A stretch of DNA of 64,000 nt from Fulvia fulva (lineage: Eukaryota > Ascomycota > Dothideomycetes > Mycosphaerellales > Mycosphaerellaceae), in NCBI RefSeq assembly GCF_020509005.1, contig NC_063015.1:3968001-4032000 (forward strand), read 5' to 3'. Below the pieces are notes generated by a model. That model saw only the letters and a program-made list of their open reading frames with translations, did not search any database and was not told the origin of the DNA. The translations under genes and the position numbers were made by a program. How positions within the stretch are numbered: the first letter of the stretch is position 1; every line of letters begins with the position of its first letter. Positions 44,349 through 56,329 of this stretch are shown one piece after another.

Positions 44349-46228
44349 TCACGCGGTGGCCTGCACCTCTGATGTTGTCCACTTCCTCAGCAACTGATCT
44401 ACCTGGTCGAAGGGACTGTCAAACCAATCCTCTTCACCATGGTCACCACTGCCAAATTCTTGCTCTTCGTCGCACTCGGCATTATCGTCCATTTGCTCTA
44501 TCACGATTGGCACTGCGTTTGGCCTGCAGTGCGGTTCACGCTCAGCAATACTCGCTGTGTATACATGTGGCAGTGCATCTTTTCGCTCCCAAAGAGCAGC
44601 AGGCTGGAATAGCCGAAACTTGCGCGGCCGTCGCATGAGTGATGATTCTCCCGACTTTTGATCAACATCGCCATGAGCATTTCCGATGACACCGTTGAAG
44701 GCTTCTGCGGACTCATCTGGGTCCTTGGGGTTTCCTCTTACTGCTGCGGTTGCTCTGTTCTTTTGCTCATGCTTCTGCTCTGCTGAGCAGCCTAACGCAT
44801 TTGTCGACTGACTCGCTTGCCACTGTCCTTCTTCGCTGGCATTAGCCGCTTGACTTTGATTGACGGCGTGTTCGCTAGTTGTGCCAACGCCATTGCCGCT
44901 GATGTTCTTGCGTTTCTTCCAGTTTACATCATAGCCGTTGCACAACGCCCTCCGTCCATCAGATCCATTTCTCCACTCTGGCGATTCGAGAGCACCGCAC
45001 GACTTACATATGCCTCGTTTTCGCTTCAACAGTCAAACAGGTTCTCCGGTGGATATTCCGAGTCCGGTCGGTGCTGATGCTCCGAGTCGGACAGGACCAG
45101 GACCTGCTCCAGTCTTGGTGCTTTTGGTCTTTGCACGTCCGCCGAACGCTTTCTTCCACCTCCCGGAGGCAAGACTTGTTTTGCCTCTGGAAGCTTTGTA
45201 TGCTTACCAGCACTAATGTGTGATTGAAGAGCCAAGGCAGCTCGAGTTGTTGCTTCATGTGACAGAACGATTTCTCGTTCGTCGATGATGTGCTCGCGTC
45301 GCCAACGCTTGCCGGCAGCATAGATGCTATCGCTCAGATATTCCGCCGCTGCTTCACAATCTGCTAAGCCAGACTTTACGTGGTCAGGAACCCCTGAACT
45401 CGGTGCGCAGCTCGTCATGGATGCAACGTCGCTTTGTTCAGCCGGAGCCGGGACGGTCAAGTTTACATTGTGTTCGCGACCATCGGGTCCTGGGTGTAGT
45501 CCCTGAGCAAGGTCTGGTCCATAGGCGAGGTGAGCTGGATCGCCATCAAGATTCGCCGAGCCGGAAGCTTGCAGTGATACTGAAGCTGTTGCTGGAGCAC
45601 TGGGCTTTGTGACCAGTGTATGGCTCGGGTTGGCCAGTGAGACCGATTCTATCGTGGTCTGCAGTCGCGTAAACGAGACCACCAAGTCATCATGCTTCTT
45701 TCCTGCCTCGTCGTTCGCCTTCATGAGAGTGAGGACTGTCAGCTTCTCAATGCTAATCATGTCGTCATCAGCTACAGTGCCTATCCGCCTACCAAGAGCT
45801 GACACGCCGAGCATCAGCGTCAATGTAGCTTTCCTTCGTTCGAGATCTGCTAGTAGCATCTTCATCTTCTCTTTCTTACTGAAGGCACCATCGACCCGAC
45901 TTGCAAACGGCGCACGACCCCGAAAGGAGCCTCCAGATAGCTTCATCAACAGATCTTTGACTCCATTAAGAGATACGTTGGTGTCCTTGAGCGTGGTCTC
46001 CAGCTCCGAGACTGATTCGGATGTGTCAGAATTGGCATGCTTTTGGAAGTAGTCTCTCGTCTGCTTGATTACAAATCCTATTGACTTGACGTCCGGTTGT
46101 ATTGCTTTGAGGTCCTTGTCGGCGGCTTTGACCGTGGACACGAATTGCGATATGGAAGCTGCCAATTGTATGCCGATTTGTGCTATGCCAAGGATGCCAG
46201 CTGCCGCACTGATACCATCCAGAGCCAT
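44349..46228 (-). CDS. STAND-N-like paralog 3 with C-terminal degenerate GATA finger
   Basis: The first part (46,228 to about 45,104) starts MALDGISAAAGILGIAQIGI, as in paralog 2; this Met is chosen over one 64 codons upstream because it aligns with the paralog. It has the same helical domain (KKEKMKMLLADLERRKATL, LMLGVSALGRRIG). The last part (about 45,023-44,349) holds a GATA-type zinc finger, CKSCGALESPEWRNGSDGRR then ALCNGYDVNWKKRK, followed by disordered sequence and the family end FDQVDQLLRKWTTSEVQATA. The two parts are in different frames. An 80-bp intron (45,024-45,103) would join them into 599 residues, but its donor GTCCTG is poor. The fourth zinc cysteine is Tyr (CNGY for CNGC), so DNA binding is doubtful. 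Confidence 0.72.
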
Positions 46229-46716
46229 TGGATGCCATCGGAGTACCAGCTCGATTTCTTGCGGGTAGGAGAGAGTCCCAAATGATAAAGCAGGAAGATA
46301 TCCGGTGAAGATGTTGAGATGTACTACTTCGTCGCCGCGCCAATGCACAGCCCAAACGCCAGGTCGCACAGCAGCACATGCGCAGTCGCTTCCTAAGCGA
46401 CGTGCATACTGCATCGCCAAGAGCTGCCACCGTTGCGGGCGAGGACAAAAGGCAGGTGCGGTATCGTATGCTTCGACAAGCTAAACCAGGGGCGTGAGAC
46501 ATAAACCACAAGCCTCAAGTATGATCAATAACTCCACAGGGGGCCGCGGAATGACGAGAACACCAGGTGAGAAATCCTAACCAGCTCGCCCTTTAGACGA
46601 CAACAAGCGCCGTGAGCGCCTCGCAAAACACCGCGCACAACTCACATCCCATACCACAGGAAGCTACATCATTTCCCCAGAGCTACCCTCCATAGAAATA
46701 CCGCTTCGTGCCCACA
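46229..46716. other. Intergenic region
   Basis: 488 bp between paralog 3 and the ZW10/Dsl1-like gene, both on the minus strand. It includes the open upstream extension of paralog 3's frame (to 46,420), which I read as leader, not protein. Confidence 0.5.
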
Positions 46717-49197
46717 TCACCTCCTCCCACCCCTCCTGATCTCCTGAATAGCCTGACGCCTCAACTGACTCTCCGCAAAAAGCGCCTCGATAAGACCCTC
46801 TACCTCGTCAGGAACAAATTCCAAGCTAAGCTCGCCCTCTGTCCAGAGATACTTGATATCCACCAAGCTACTTTCCAGTATCTCGGCTAGATACTGGAAC
46901 TTGAGCCAATTGGGGCAGTAGATGAAGGTCATGTCTCGGGGCTGCGCGTCAGGGCGATCCCCGTCTTGCTGGGTGAAGATATCGCGAAGAGAGGAGATCC
47001 GGTCGCATAGACTCTTCAGTTCTTTTGAGTCTGCCTCGCTGATATCTGGAAGATCCTCGATCTCGGTGATCATTTTGCCTGTTACGGTGGCAAGAAGTTG
47101 TCCGACAGACTGCAGCAGAGCGCTTTGCGACAGGATAGGCTTCCATTGTGCATAGACCGCATTGAGGCGGTAGATTGTCTGATCGATGGCACTTTCGCAC
47201 TCATCCTTAAAGGGCTGCGTCGTACAGTTGCTGAATCCCTGCGCGCCATCAAGAAAGTCGCGTAGGATCGTCTTCTGCGACTCCATCTCAGCGCCATAAG
47301 CTTTCTTGGCGAATTGGTCGAGCGCTTTGACATCGTTGTCCAATCTCAAGCGCGACGAGGTCGGCTGTGCTGCCTGCCATGCCCGCAGCTGATCTGAGAG
47401 GCGACCGGTATCGTTGTAGATGAGCATGTTGCCATTCTCGAGGCGCGAGTACGCCGTCGAGGCCGTAGCACGGTAGATGGCGAGCGCAAGAGTCGGTAGG
47501 GTGTAGAGCGCGACTGATGCTGGCACGATAGGTGATTTGGCATATTCAGGTCCGGCGAGTGTCTGTGCAGCTGTGATGACCTGCTGGACCAGCTCGAGTA
47601 GGCCATCAGGAACAGCGGTCACCGTGAAAGTCTCACGAAGGGTCATCTCGCACTCAGTCGATTGTGCTGTGCTCTTCTCGCCGTTCACCGGTGGTGGTGC
47701 AGATCGAGTCGCTTGGGGACTGTCTGGCGCGCCTCCGTCTACGTCTCCCCATCCCCACGCATCATCTGCGCCGTCCTCTTCTTCCTTCGGTACCTCATCG
47801 TCATCTGGAAGGTCCCACGCGCTAGCCTCATCAATCCCTTCAGACTTCTCTGCTTGTGTAGCTGGCTCTTCTGGCTCGTCCCAAGCAGTGTCCCACTCAT
47901 CATCTGCACCATCCCCCCCGTGCATGGCATCATCCTTGCTCACCATCTGCGTCTCGACTCTCTCAACAATCTTCTGTTCTTTGAGACCTGTGAACACAAG
48001 GTTGCGCACATCTCCAAGCAGTGCCTCCCTCCTCTTCGTAAGCCATATTCGTGGTGCACTTTGTGTCCAGTCTCGTAGTGGCTTGCTGCCGTGCCATCTA
48101 TGCCTGTCGATAGCGTCCGCAAAGTAATTCACCTCTTTCAAAAGCGCCTGGAAGCCAGCCATCTCGCCGATCTCTATCGGAACTGCCGGCTCTAACCATC
48201 GCTCTTCCAGCCTGGTGGTAAGGATTGGCATGAGGTGTTCAGAGAGCGGTCCCGTGACAGACTCTGGTAGATTGCTGGCCAATACTATTGAGATCGCCCA
48301 CAAGCTTCCGATCACATCTGATGCATTCGCTTCTTCGCTGGCGATTCGGCAGGAGATAATGCGGCCTGACGCTTCGGTGGTAGGGACTTTGCCCTCGCGA
48401 TTGGGGATCATGCGCGGTCGTAGAATGGCTCTGTCGAAGTCCTTGGCGGCTTTCTTTACCAATTCGTCCAATATGCCCAACCCTTGCGCTGGTCGTACGA
48501 GGCCTACGATGCCATCATTTATCTGCACCTTCCGGCCCTCGACATCGATTGAAAGTCGCTCCTGCCACCCTAGTGTGACGGCCTCTTTCAGTCGCTCTCT
48601 CAGACCTTCGACTCTTTTACCCAATAACGCGCCCACTCCGCTCTCGTTGCTCGCGCCTAGGCCACCAATGCTCTCTTCTGCTGCTTCAAGCTTTTGCAAG
48701 CCTCCGGAAAGGTCACCAGCCACAATGCTGTCCTGCACATCTCGTAGCACCCCGTTGGCATGGCGAATGTGATCCAATCTGGCAGCTACGGTCTCCTGGA
48801 ACGCTACTTCCTTCTCCAGTAGTTGTACCTTCTTCTTTCGGTCGTCTGCCCTTGCCCGTAGCTCTTTCCCTGCCTCAGCTTCGGCGACGATTTGTCGCGC
48901 CGTCTCTCGACTTCGCAGTATATCTGCCTGTAGCTCTTTCGCTCGTGTTATCCATGTATCGATATCGCTGCTAGCGTCCTTGCTGATGCTCTTGATTGAC
49001 GATTTGACGTCATTCTGCTGTTCTTGAAGTGCGCGTGAAAGTGATTCGAGTGAAGCGGGTGTGAGGTCTGCTGCTGCATCTTCTTCGGAAATAGGGTAGG
49101 CGCCATTGTCGATGGAGGCAAGTACGGCGGAGGCCATCGCAGCGGCGAGGTCTGGTTGATGTTGTGTGGTATCTCTCGAGAGCAAGGTTGAGGTCAT
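46717..49197 (-). CDS. ZW10/Dsl1-family vesicle-tethering protein
   Basis: Member of the ZW10/Dsl1 family of tethering proteins that link Golgi-derived COPI vesicles to the ER through the Dsl1/NRZ complex; in animals ZW10 also acts at kinetochores. Single exon, 826 residues. Charged coiled-coil helices make up the N-terminal part (IDTWITRAKELQADILRSRE, KKKVQLLEKEVAFQETVAAR). An acidic segment at about residues 425-487 contains spaced tryptophans (DDEWDTAWDEPEE, SAWDLPDDDE, DDAWGWGDVDG). The C-terminal block TFIYCPNWLKFQYLAEILES then LVDIKYLWTEGELSLEF is characteristic of fungal ZW10 homologs. The start MTSTLLSRDTTQ gives the first in-frame Met. No introns are needed. Confidence 0.88.
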   Translation of the reverse strand: MTSTLLSRDTTQHQPDLAAAMASAVLASIDNGAYPISEEDAAADLTPASLESLSRALQEQQNDVKSSIKSISKDASSDIDTWITRAKELQADILRSRETARQIVAEAEAGKELRARADDRKKKVQLLEKEVAFQETVAARLDHIRHANGVLRDVQDSIVAGDLSGGLQKLEAAEESIGGLGASNESGVGALLGKRVEGLRERLKEAVTLGWQERLSIDVEGRKVQINDGIVGLVRPAQGLGILDELVKKAAKDFDRAILRPRMIPNREGKVPTTEASGRIISCRIASEEANASDVIGSLWAISIVLASNLPESVTGPLSEHLMPILTTRLEERWLEPAVPIEIGEMAGFQALLKEVNYFADAIDRHRWHGSKPLRDWTQSAPRIWLTKRREALLGDVRNLVFTGLKEQKIVERVETQMVSKDDAMHGGDGADDEWDTAWDEPEEPATQAEKSEGIDEASAWDLPDDDEVPKEEEDGADDAWGWGDVDGGAPDSPQATRSAPPPVNGEKSTAQSTECEMTLRETFTVTAVPDGLLELVQQVITAAQTLAGPEYAKSPIVPASVALYTLPTLALAIYRATASTAYSRLENGNMLIYNDTGRLSDQLRAWQAAQPTSSRLRLDNDVKALDQFAKKAYGAEMESQKTILRDFLDGAQGFSNCTTQPFKDECESAIDQTIYRLNAVYAQWKPILSQSALLQSVGQLLATVTGKMITEIEDLPDISEADSKELKSLCDRISSLRDIFTQQDGDRPDAQPRDMTFIYCPNWLKFQYLAEILESSLVDIKYLWTEGELSLEFVPDEVEGLIEALFAESQLRRQAIQEIRRGGRR

Positions 49198-50192
49198 GCA
49201 AAGTCAGGGCAATGTTTTGAGCCAGCGGAGCGACTCGGCAGCTTGGAAGTTGGCTCCTTCTTCGAGTTAGGAGGTACGCGACGCGCTCACTTCGAACAAC
49301 GCAACTTGTCATTACATCTGTGCCAATTGGCAACTGCGATGCGGCCGGCGCGTCGCAGTGACTCCGCGAAATGGCCTACTTCTACGCCACGCTGCCTCAC
49401 GAATCTACCCTATGGAATGATATGGGCTTGGAAGCAGCCAAGTCTAGAAACGCTCGCTACTGGCATGTCAAAAGGCTACCTCCATCGATGATGATCCTGT
49501 GAGAATCAGGCTCTCCATGTTACAGCATCGCTCTCGCCTACGGAAGTAAGATCTTATGCTTCTGCGTGGGCAAGTCAGACAGCTTCTGTCCGCGGCGCAC
49601 CTCGCTCCCCCTTGATCCTGGACTCCAGCCGTCATGTTGCAGCACCTCCAAGACATCACTGCAAGCCAAGCTACGGACTGGCAAGCATGGCTCGCATGGT
49701 TGGACGGAGCAACGGTACGATGAACAGCGCTTGGTCACGAGCTCGTGGCAACAATTGCACAGCCCGAGTCGAGTTCCCGAACCTGCAGTGCCACCATTCC
49801 AAAGATCTACTGAGGCACACGGTATCACCATGGCGCAGCATCAACTGCCCACGTCTTCCCGCGGAGCTGTCCGGGACCCCGATCCTTCAGCACAGCAAAC
49901 GGCAAGTATGGTCACATGCTGTCGTTATTCAGCACCACTTCAGCTCCACTCGGTAGGCACGTCACCTTTTAAATACACTGTCACTCCAGCATTCCAAAGT
50001 TTCATAGCCTCAACCTTGACACACCAGCATAAGTTCCTCGATCCACCTGCATTCTAAAAGTTATCCTTATTCTCTATGTTCACGGACGCCGCCTTCGCCC
50101 TCAACAGGCCTCAATACCACCCTCAATTCAAACACCAAGAAGAAGGTTACAACAAGTCCACTGCACCATCCTCAACTCCACCAACCTCCAAC
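49198..50192. other. Divergent intergenic region
   Basis: 995 bp between the ZW10-like gene (minus) and a small plus-strand gene. The open frames at 49,566-50,057 and 49,612-49,956 overlap each other in two frames without domain signal. The final 120 bp are CA-rich, like a fungal leader. Confidence 0.5.
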
Positions 50193-50691
50193 ATGAACGG
50201 CATCGGCAGCACCGGCGGCGAAACAATCTACGGCGGCGGCAACACCAACATGCCCGATGCCTCCAATATGCCCTCCCCAAACGCATCCATGGCCCGCACG
50301 ACATCGTCCGAAGTCATGGAGGCATTACGGTCTGGGGAGCCAGGTGCAGGTACGTTACAAAGCCTGGCCACATCTTCCGCGAGAGACGTTCACTGAAGAC
50401 GCTGCTATGCACTGTTGTGTTCACTTACCAGACACTCAAAGCTGACCCTCACCCGTCACAGCCGATAAACTCATGTCCAAAGAGCATCCCAAGGGTCATG
50501 ATGGATTTCTGAAACGATTAAAGCAGAAGATGGGCGGGGGTCTGAAGGGCGAGAAGGCACGGAATGGAAGCGACGCGGATAGTAAGACTGATCTGACCAA
50601 GGGGACGTCGCCGGATGATGATCATTCTGTCGTGACCGATCCGAGTGTGATGTCGAGAGATGGTGGAAAGGGAGACGGTGTGATTCGTTGA
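50193..50691 (+). CDS. Small hypothetical protein, 128 aa
   Basis: Not recognised. Exons 50,193-50,349 and 50,462-50,691 with a 112-bp intron (GTACGT, GCTGAC, CACAG) close the frame. The chosen start, MNGIGSTGGETIYGGGNTNM, follows a CA-rich leader ending CAACATG; an in-frame ATG at 50,076 would add 39 residues. The protein is Gly/Asn/Ser-rich at first, then has a basic amphipathic segment (GHDGFLKRLKQKMGGGLKGE), then Asp/Ser/Gly-rich disorder. No signal peptide or membrane helix. It looks like a small disordered, soluble protein, such as a stress or conidiation-type factor, but no family can be named. Confidence 0.68.
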
Positions 50692-51612
50692 GCGTCAAAG
50701 ATGTCAAGTGACGAGAAGCATGATCAACAACGACAGATACCCAAAAGGACAGCCAATGGAAGCGTCAGAGACTTTTGGAACGCATTTTCACAATCATTCC
50801 TCGCAATCTAATCACTAAGGTTGTTGTGCTACGGAGTACGTAGTGGGCTGATCCCACAGCGCCCAGGTCACAGAGCGCAAGTGCAACGCTCGTGACTCAA
50901 GCAGCTTCGTCGGCGAGTCTTGCCAGCTCCAGCTCCCAGATGCATCATCTAACAGAAATCTATCGAGGTATCATCTGAAAAGCAAGAACTCCACGCCCTC
51001 ACATGCAGCCCATGAAAGAAGAAAGTTTCTCTCTTCCGATGTGGTGACCTTTGCCAGCTGTTCCAGCTGGGAAGATCATCGAAGAGACTCGCTCCCAGAG
51101 CCCACGTAAAGTCGCAGTTGTGTGTAACGCCATCGAAGAAAGGATCGCCCGCTTTTCGTTCTATCGCCCAGAAGACCGCCAGCAAAAGTGCCTCTTTGCC
51201 TTGGGTCCAGTCCAGCTCCAGTACCATCTAGTGTGAACGCCATGCAGGAAAAAAGTCGTTGATCTGAAGAGACGACCACCGCTGCCCAAGCAGCGGAAGA
51301 GAGCCGGATAGTCGTTATCATGTACCGTGGGCCGTTGTTCGACGTCGTCTGGGGGTCCGCTCGTGTCGCTCAAAGCCTGAGAGCAAGATAAGCAGACCCC
51401 ATAGTCAAACGTTACCACGGGATCGTCAGAGCGCCGCCTCCCACACCCATGCAATGCTGTGGAAGATCAACGCTGTCTATCATGCTGTTGGGTATCGATG
51501 TTACGTCGCACTCGTTTCGATCCGCCGACGAAAGCAATTAGTCACGCCAATGAACAGGTAAAGAGAAGTCGAGTCGGGGTGGGCCGTGGTATGTCGCTCG
51601 AGGTGAGAGCGT
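50692..51612. other. Intergenic region and probable 3' ends of convergent genes
   Basis: 921 bp between the stop of the small plus-strand gene and the stop of the minus-strand helicase gene. It will contain both 3' untranslated regions. No further gene was recognised. Confidence 0.5.
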
Positions 51613-53715
<2,103 letters not shown>

Positions 53716-55141
53716 ATTGAACTTCCGTCTGTACTGGTCTGGTGGTATGTGGTGGTGAGGTTGTGGTAGTGAGTGAAAGTCGGTCGGTGAGAGCGCGTGT
53801 GTATCGCTAGCAATGTCGAAGCCTCAGATGCAAGAAACAACCTGCAAAAAGAGACCAAAGAAAGAAGCGACGAGTACTTTTGGTGTCGAACGGGGAGATG
53901 TAAGGGCACACTGTGGTGGTGGTGATGGTGTTTGAGAGGAGGATGTTGCGTGAAGGCGAGACAAACTGCTGAAGAATTTCTGACGGAAGGGACTTGTTCC
54001 ACTCGCGGGCCGCCCCCAAACTTCATCAGCTAGTGGCGAATCAGCATCCTGGTCGTGACTCTGCCACCTCACACTTCAATGTTCTTTGCTCCTCCTTTCA
54101 CTTCCATATCACCTCACCTGCATCACTTCTCCTTACTGTGACATTGTCAGCCAGTGGCAGCATCTGGGCTCCCGATTGGAAGCACGTGAGTACGCAGCCT
54201 TTGGCGGCAGGCTGCCTCTCCAGATCGACCTGCTTGCTGCAAGCTCCCGACAAACGCCACTGACAAAGCTCGCTCACACCGCCGGCGTGTCCCGATGACT
54301 GCTCCGATATGGCCCTGCTATGCTAGTATGAAGGCTGCAAAATCTACAGAAAGGGGAGATGGGAAGGAGATGCGTATGTTGACCGTGTGTGTCCTGTGAG
54401 TGCATTGACTCGTTACATGTGCAGGAAGTCATCCAAAGCCTGTGACGAGCTCCCTTTGTAGATGGGAATCTGCTTTCTGTGATATGGTCAGGTTACGAAC
54501 GATACTATGGTCGATCCAGATACGGCTTCACTGCAGGACGCCGGCGCTATATACAACGAGAAAGGTTGTTCAACTCAGTCCATACCAATGATCTGCTCGA
54601 ATAAGGAAGCCTTGCAGCGCAGTGGGGATGAGCCCGGTCACCGCAGGAATTATTGTCAATCACATGCGATCCTGGTATCGTGTGCAAGGAGGCAGTCGTG
54701 TTTCCATGTGGTCGCGCTTGACCCGAGCCTGATGCTTCCAAGCACGATCACATGTGCGCAGGATACGCTGGAGGTGAAGAGTACAGCACGCCCTACGATG
54801 CCGGGTCAGATCTCGGGTCAAGTGCGACCACCTGGAAGAACAACTTCCTCCTTCGGTATGAGAATGAAGCCGAAAGGCATCGTCGTTGACAGAAGCTCCG
54901 CGCGCGGCCGCTATTCAAGCGCGTTACCGTCCAATAAGCGCCTGGCCTGCGTTGCAGATCCACATGATGTAACAAGATGTATCAGAAAAGCGACATATCG
55001 AAGGCTAAAGTCCAGCTAATTCCGTCGGACTTTAGCATGACATCGACAGACGCTGCTGATATATATCTTCGCTCCTAGTGTCCTTCATTCTCTGCTACCA
55101 TCAACTCACAATATCTAAGCCTCATCAACAATCTCAGTACA
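53716..55141. other. Divergent intergenic region
   Basis: 1.4 kb between DED1 (minus) and the aldo/keto reductase gene (plus). A 170-codon frame at 54,507-55,019 has no recognisable family and no leader; I do not call it. The DED1 side contains CT/CA-rich leader-like sequence (53,716-54,000). Confidence 0.5.
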
Positions 55142-56158
55142 ATGGCATCCCTCAGGCAAGGGATGGACTCTGACCAGACCTCATCCTCAGACACAAAGAT
55201 GCACTACCGACAACTCGCCCCGACAGCATCAGTGCGTGTCTCCCCGCTGTGCCTGGGAGCCATGAACTTTGGCGAAGCCCACAAAGCTCGCTATGGCGAA
55301 TGCAGCAAAGAGACCGCATTCTCCATCATGGACTACTTTTATTCGCAAGGTGGCAACTTCCTTGATACGGCAAATGGGTACCAAGCGGGAGAGTCCGAGC
55401 AATGGGTCGGCGAATGGATGAAATCGAGAGACAACAGGAACGAGATCGTGCGTGCAACGAAGTACTCCACCGGCTACATGAACCACGAGAAAGACAAGAT
55501 CCAGGCCAACTATGGCGGCAATTCGACGAAGAGTATGAAAGTCTCGGTCGCAGCTTCTTTGAGAAAGCTTCAGACAAGCTACATCGACATTCTCTACATC
55601 CACTGGTGGGACTACTCAACCTCAATCCCAGAACTCATGCACAGTTTAAATGACCTCGTCGTCTCTGGCCAAGTCCTCTACCTGGGCGTGTCGGACACCC
55701 CAGCCTGGGTCGTATCCAAAGCGAACCAATACGCCCGCGACCACGGACTTCGCCAATTTGTCATCTACCAAGGCATGTGGAACGCCGCCATGCGCGACTT
55801 CGAGCGCGACATCATCCCTATGTGCCGAGACGAAGGCATGGCACTAGCCCCCTACGGCACTCTCGGTCAAGGCTCCTTTCAAACCGAGGAGGGCCGCAAG
55901 CAGCGCGAGAAAGACAACGAGGGTAGAAAATTCAGCGCCAAAGCAGTCCCGTACGCTGAAGTCTCGAAAGTGCTCGAAAAGCTAGCAAAGGCGAAGAAAA
56001 GACCCATCGCGGACATCGCTCTAGCATACGTTCTGCAGAAGACGCCGTACATGTTCCCGATTGTCGGCGGGAGGAAACTGGAGCACATTCAGGGCAATGT
56101 TGCCGCACTCAAGGTGGCGTTGACGGAGAAGGAAGCGGAGGAGATCGAGGCTGCTTAG
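55142..56158 (+). CDS. Aldo/keto reductase (aryl-alcohol dehydrogenase type), C-terminally truncated
   Basis: NADPH-dependent aldo/keto reductase of the fungal AAD/norsolorinic-acid-reductase-like group. Reading from the first ATG: VSPLCLGAMNFGEAHKARYG, FLDTANGYQAGESEQWVGEW with the catalytic Asp and Tyr, an active-site Lys in IVRATKYSTGY, SLRKLQTSYIDILYIHWWD with the catalytic His, then YLGVSDTPAWVVSKAN and QGMWNAAMRDFERDIIPMC. It stops at TAG 56,156-56,158 after 338 residues (LTEKEAEEIEAA). The same frame continues without a stop to 56,323 and encodes the family's usual C-terminus (PFDAGFPHTFLSG, then VFLTKWQGEIDWVE). The TAG therefore looks like a nonsense change removing about 54 residues. 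The core barrel is complete, so partial activity is possible. Confidence 0.93.
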   Translation: MASLRQGMDSDQTSSSDTKMHYRQLAPTASVRVSPLCLGAMNFGEAHKARYGECSKETAFSIMDYFYSQGGNFLDTANGYQAGESEQWVGEWMKSRDNRNEIVRATKYSTGYMNHEKDKIQANYGGNSTKSMKVSVAASLRKLQTSYIDILYIHWWDYSTSIPELMHSLNDLVVSGQVLYLGVSDTPAWVVSKANQYARDHGLRQFVIYQGMWNAAMRDFERDIIPMCRDEGMALAPYGTLGQGSFQTEEGRKQREKDNEGRKFSAKAVPYAEVSKVLEKLAKAKKRPIADIALAYVLQKTPYMFPIVGGRKLEHIQGNVAALKVALTEKEAEEIEAA

Positions 56159-56323
56159 CCTTTCGATGCTGGGTTTCCACACACGTTCCTCAGCGGTACG
56201 CTTTTCGATGACAGTCAGAAACCAGTCGCGGCGCAGGGACCGGAAGATGTGTTCTTGACGAAGTGGCAGGGTGAGATTGATTGGGTGGAGAGGCCGAGGC
56301 CGATTAAGCCAAGTGGGCAGTGA
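56159..56323 (+). pseudogene. In-frame C-terminal tail of the aldo/keto reductase beyond the TAG
   Basis: 54 codons in the same frame as the reductase, ending in TGA at 56,321-56,323. PFDAGFPHTFLSG is the segment that follows the last helix in intact fungal AAD proteins. It would be translated only if the TAG at 56,156 were read through or absent in other strains. Confidence 0.8.
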
Positions 56324-56329
56324 GAAGCT

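Noticed and set aside
54507..55019. 170-codon frame upstream of the aldo/keto reductase
   Set aside because: No family resemblance, irregular composition and no leader; treated as intergenic.
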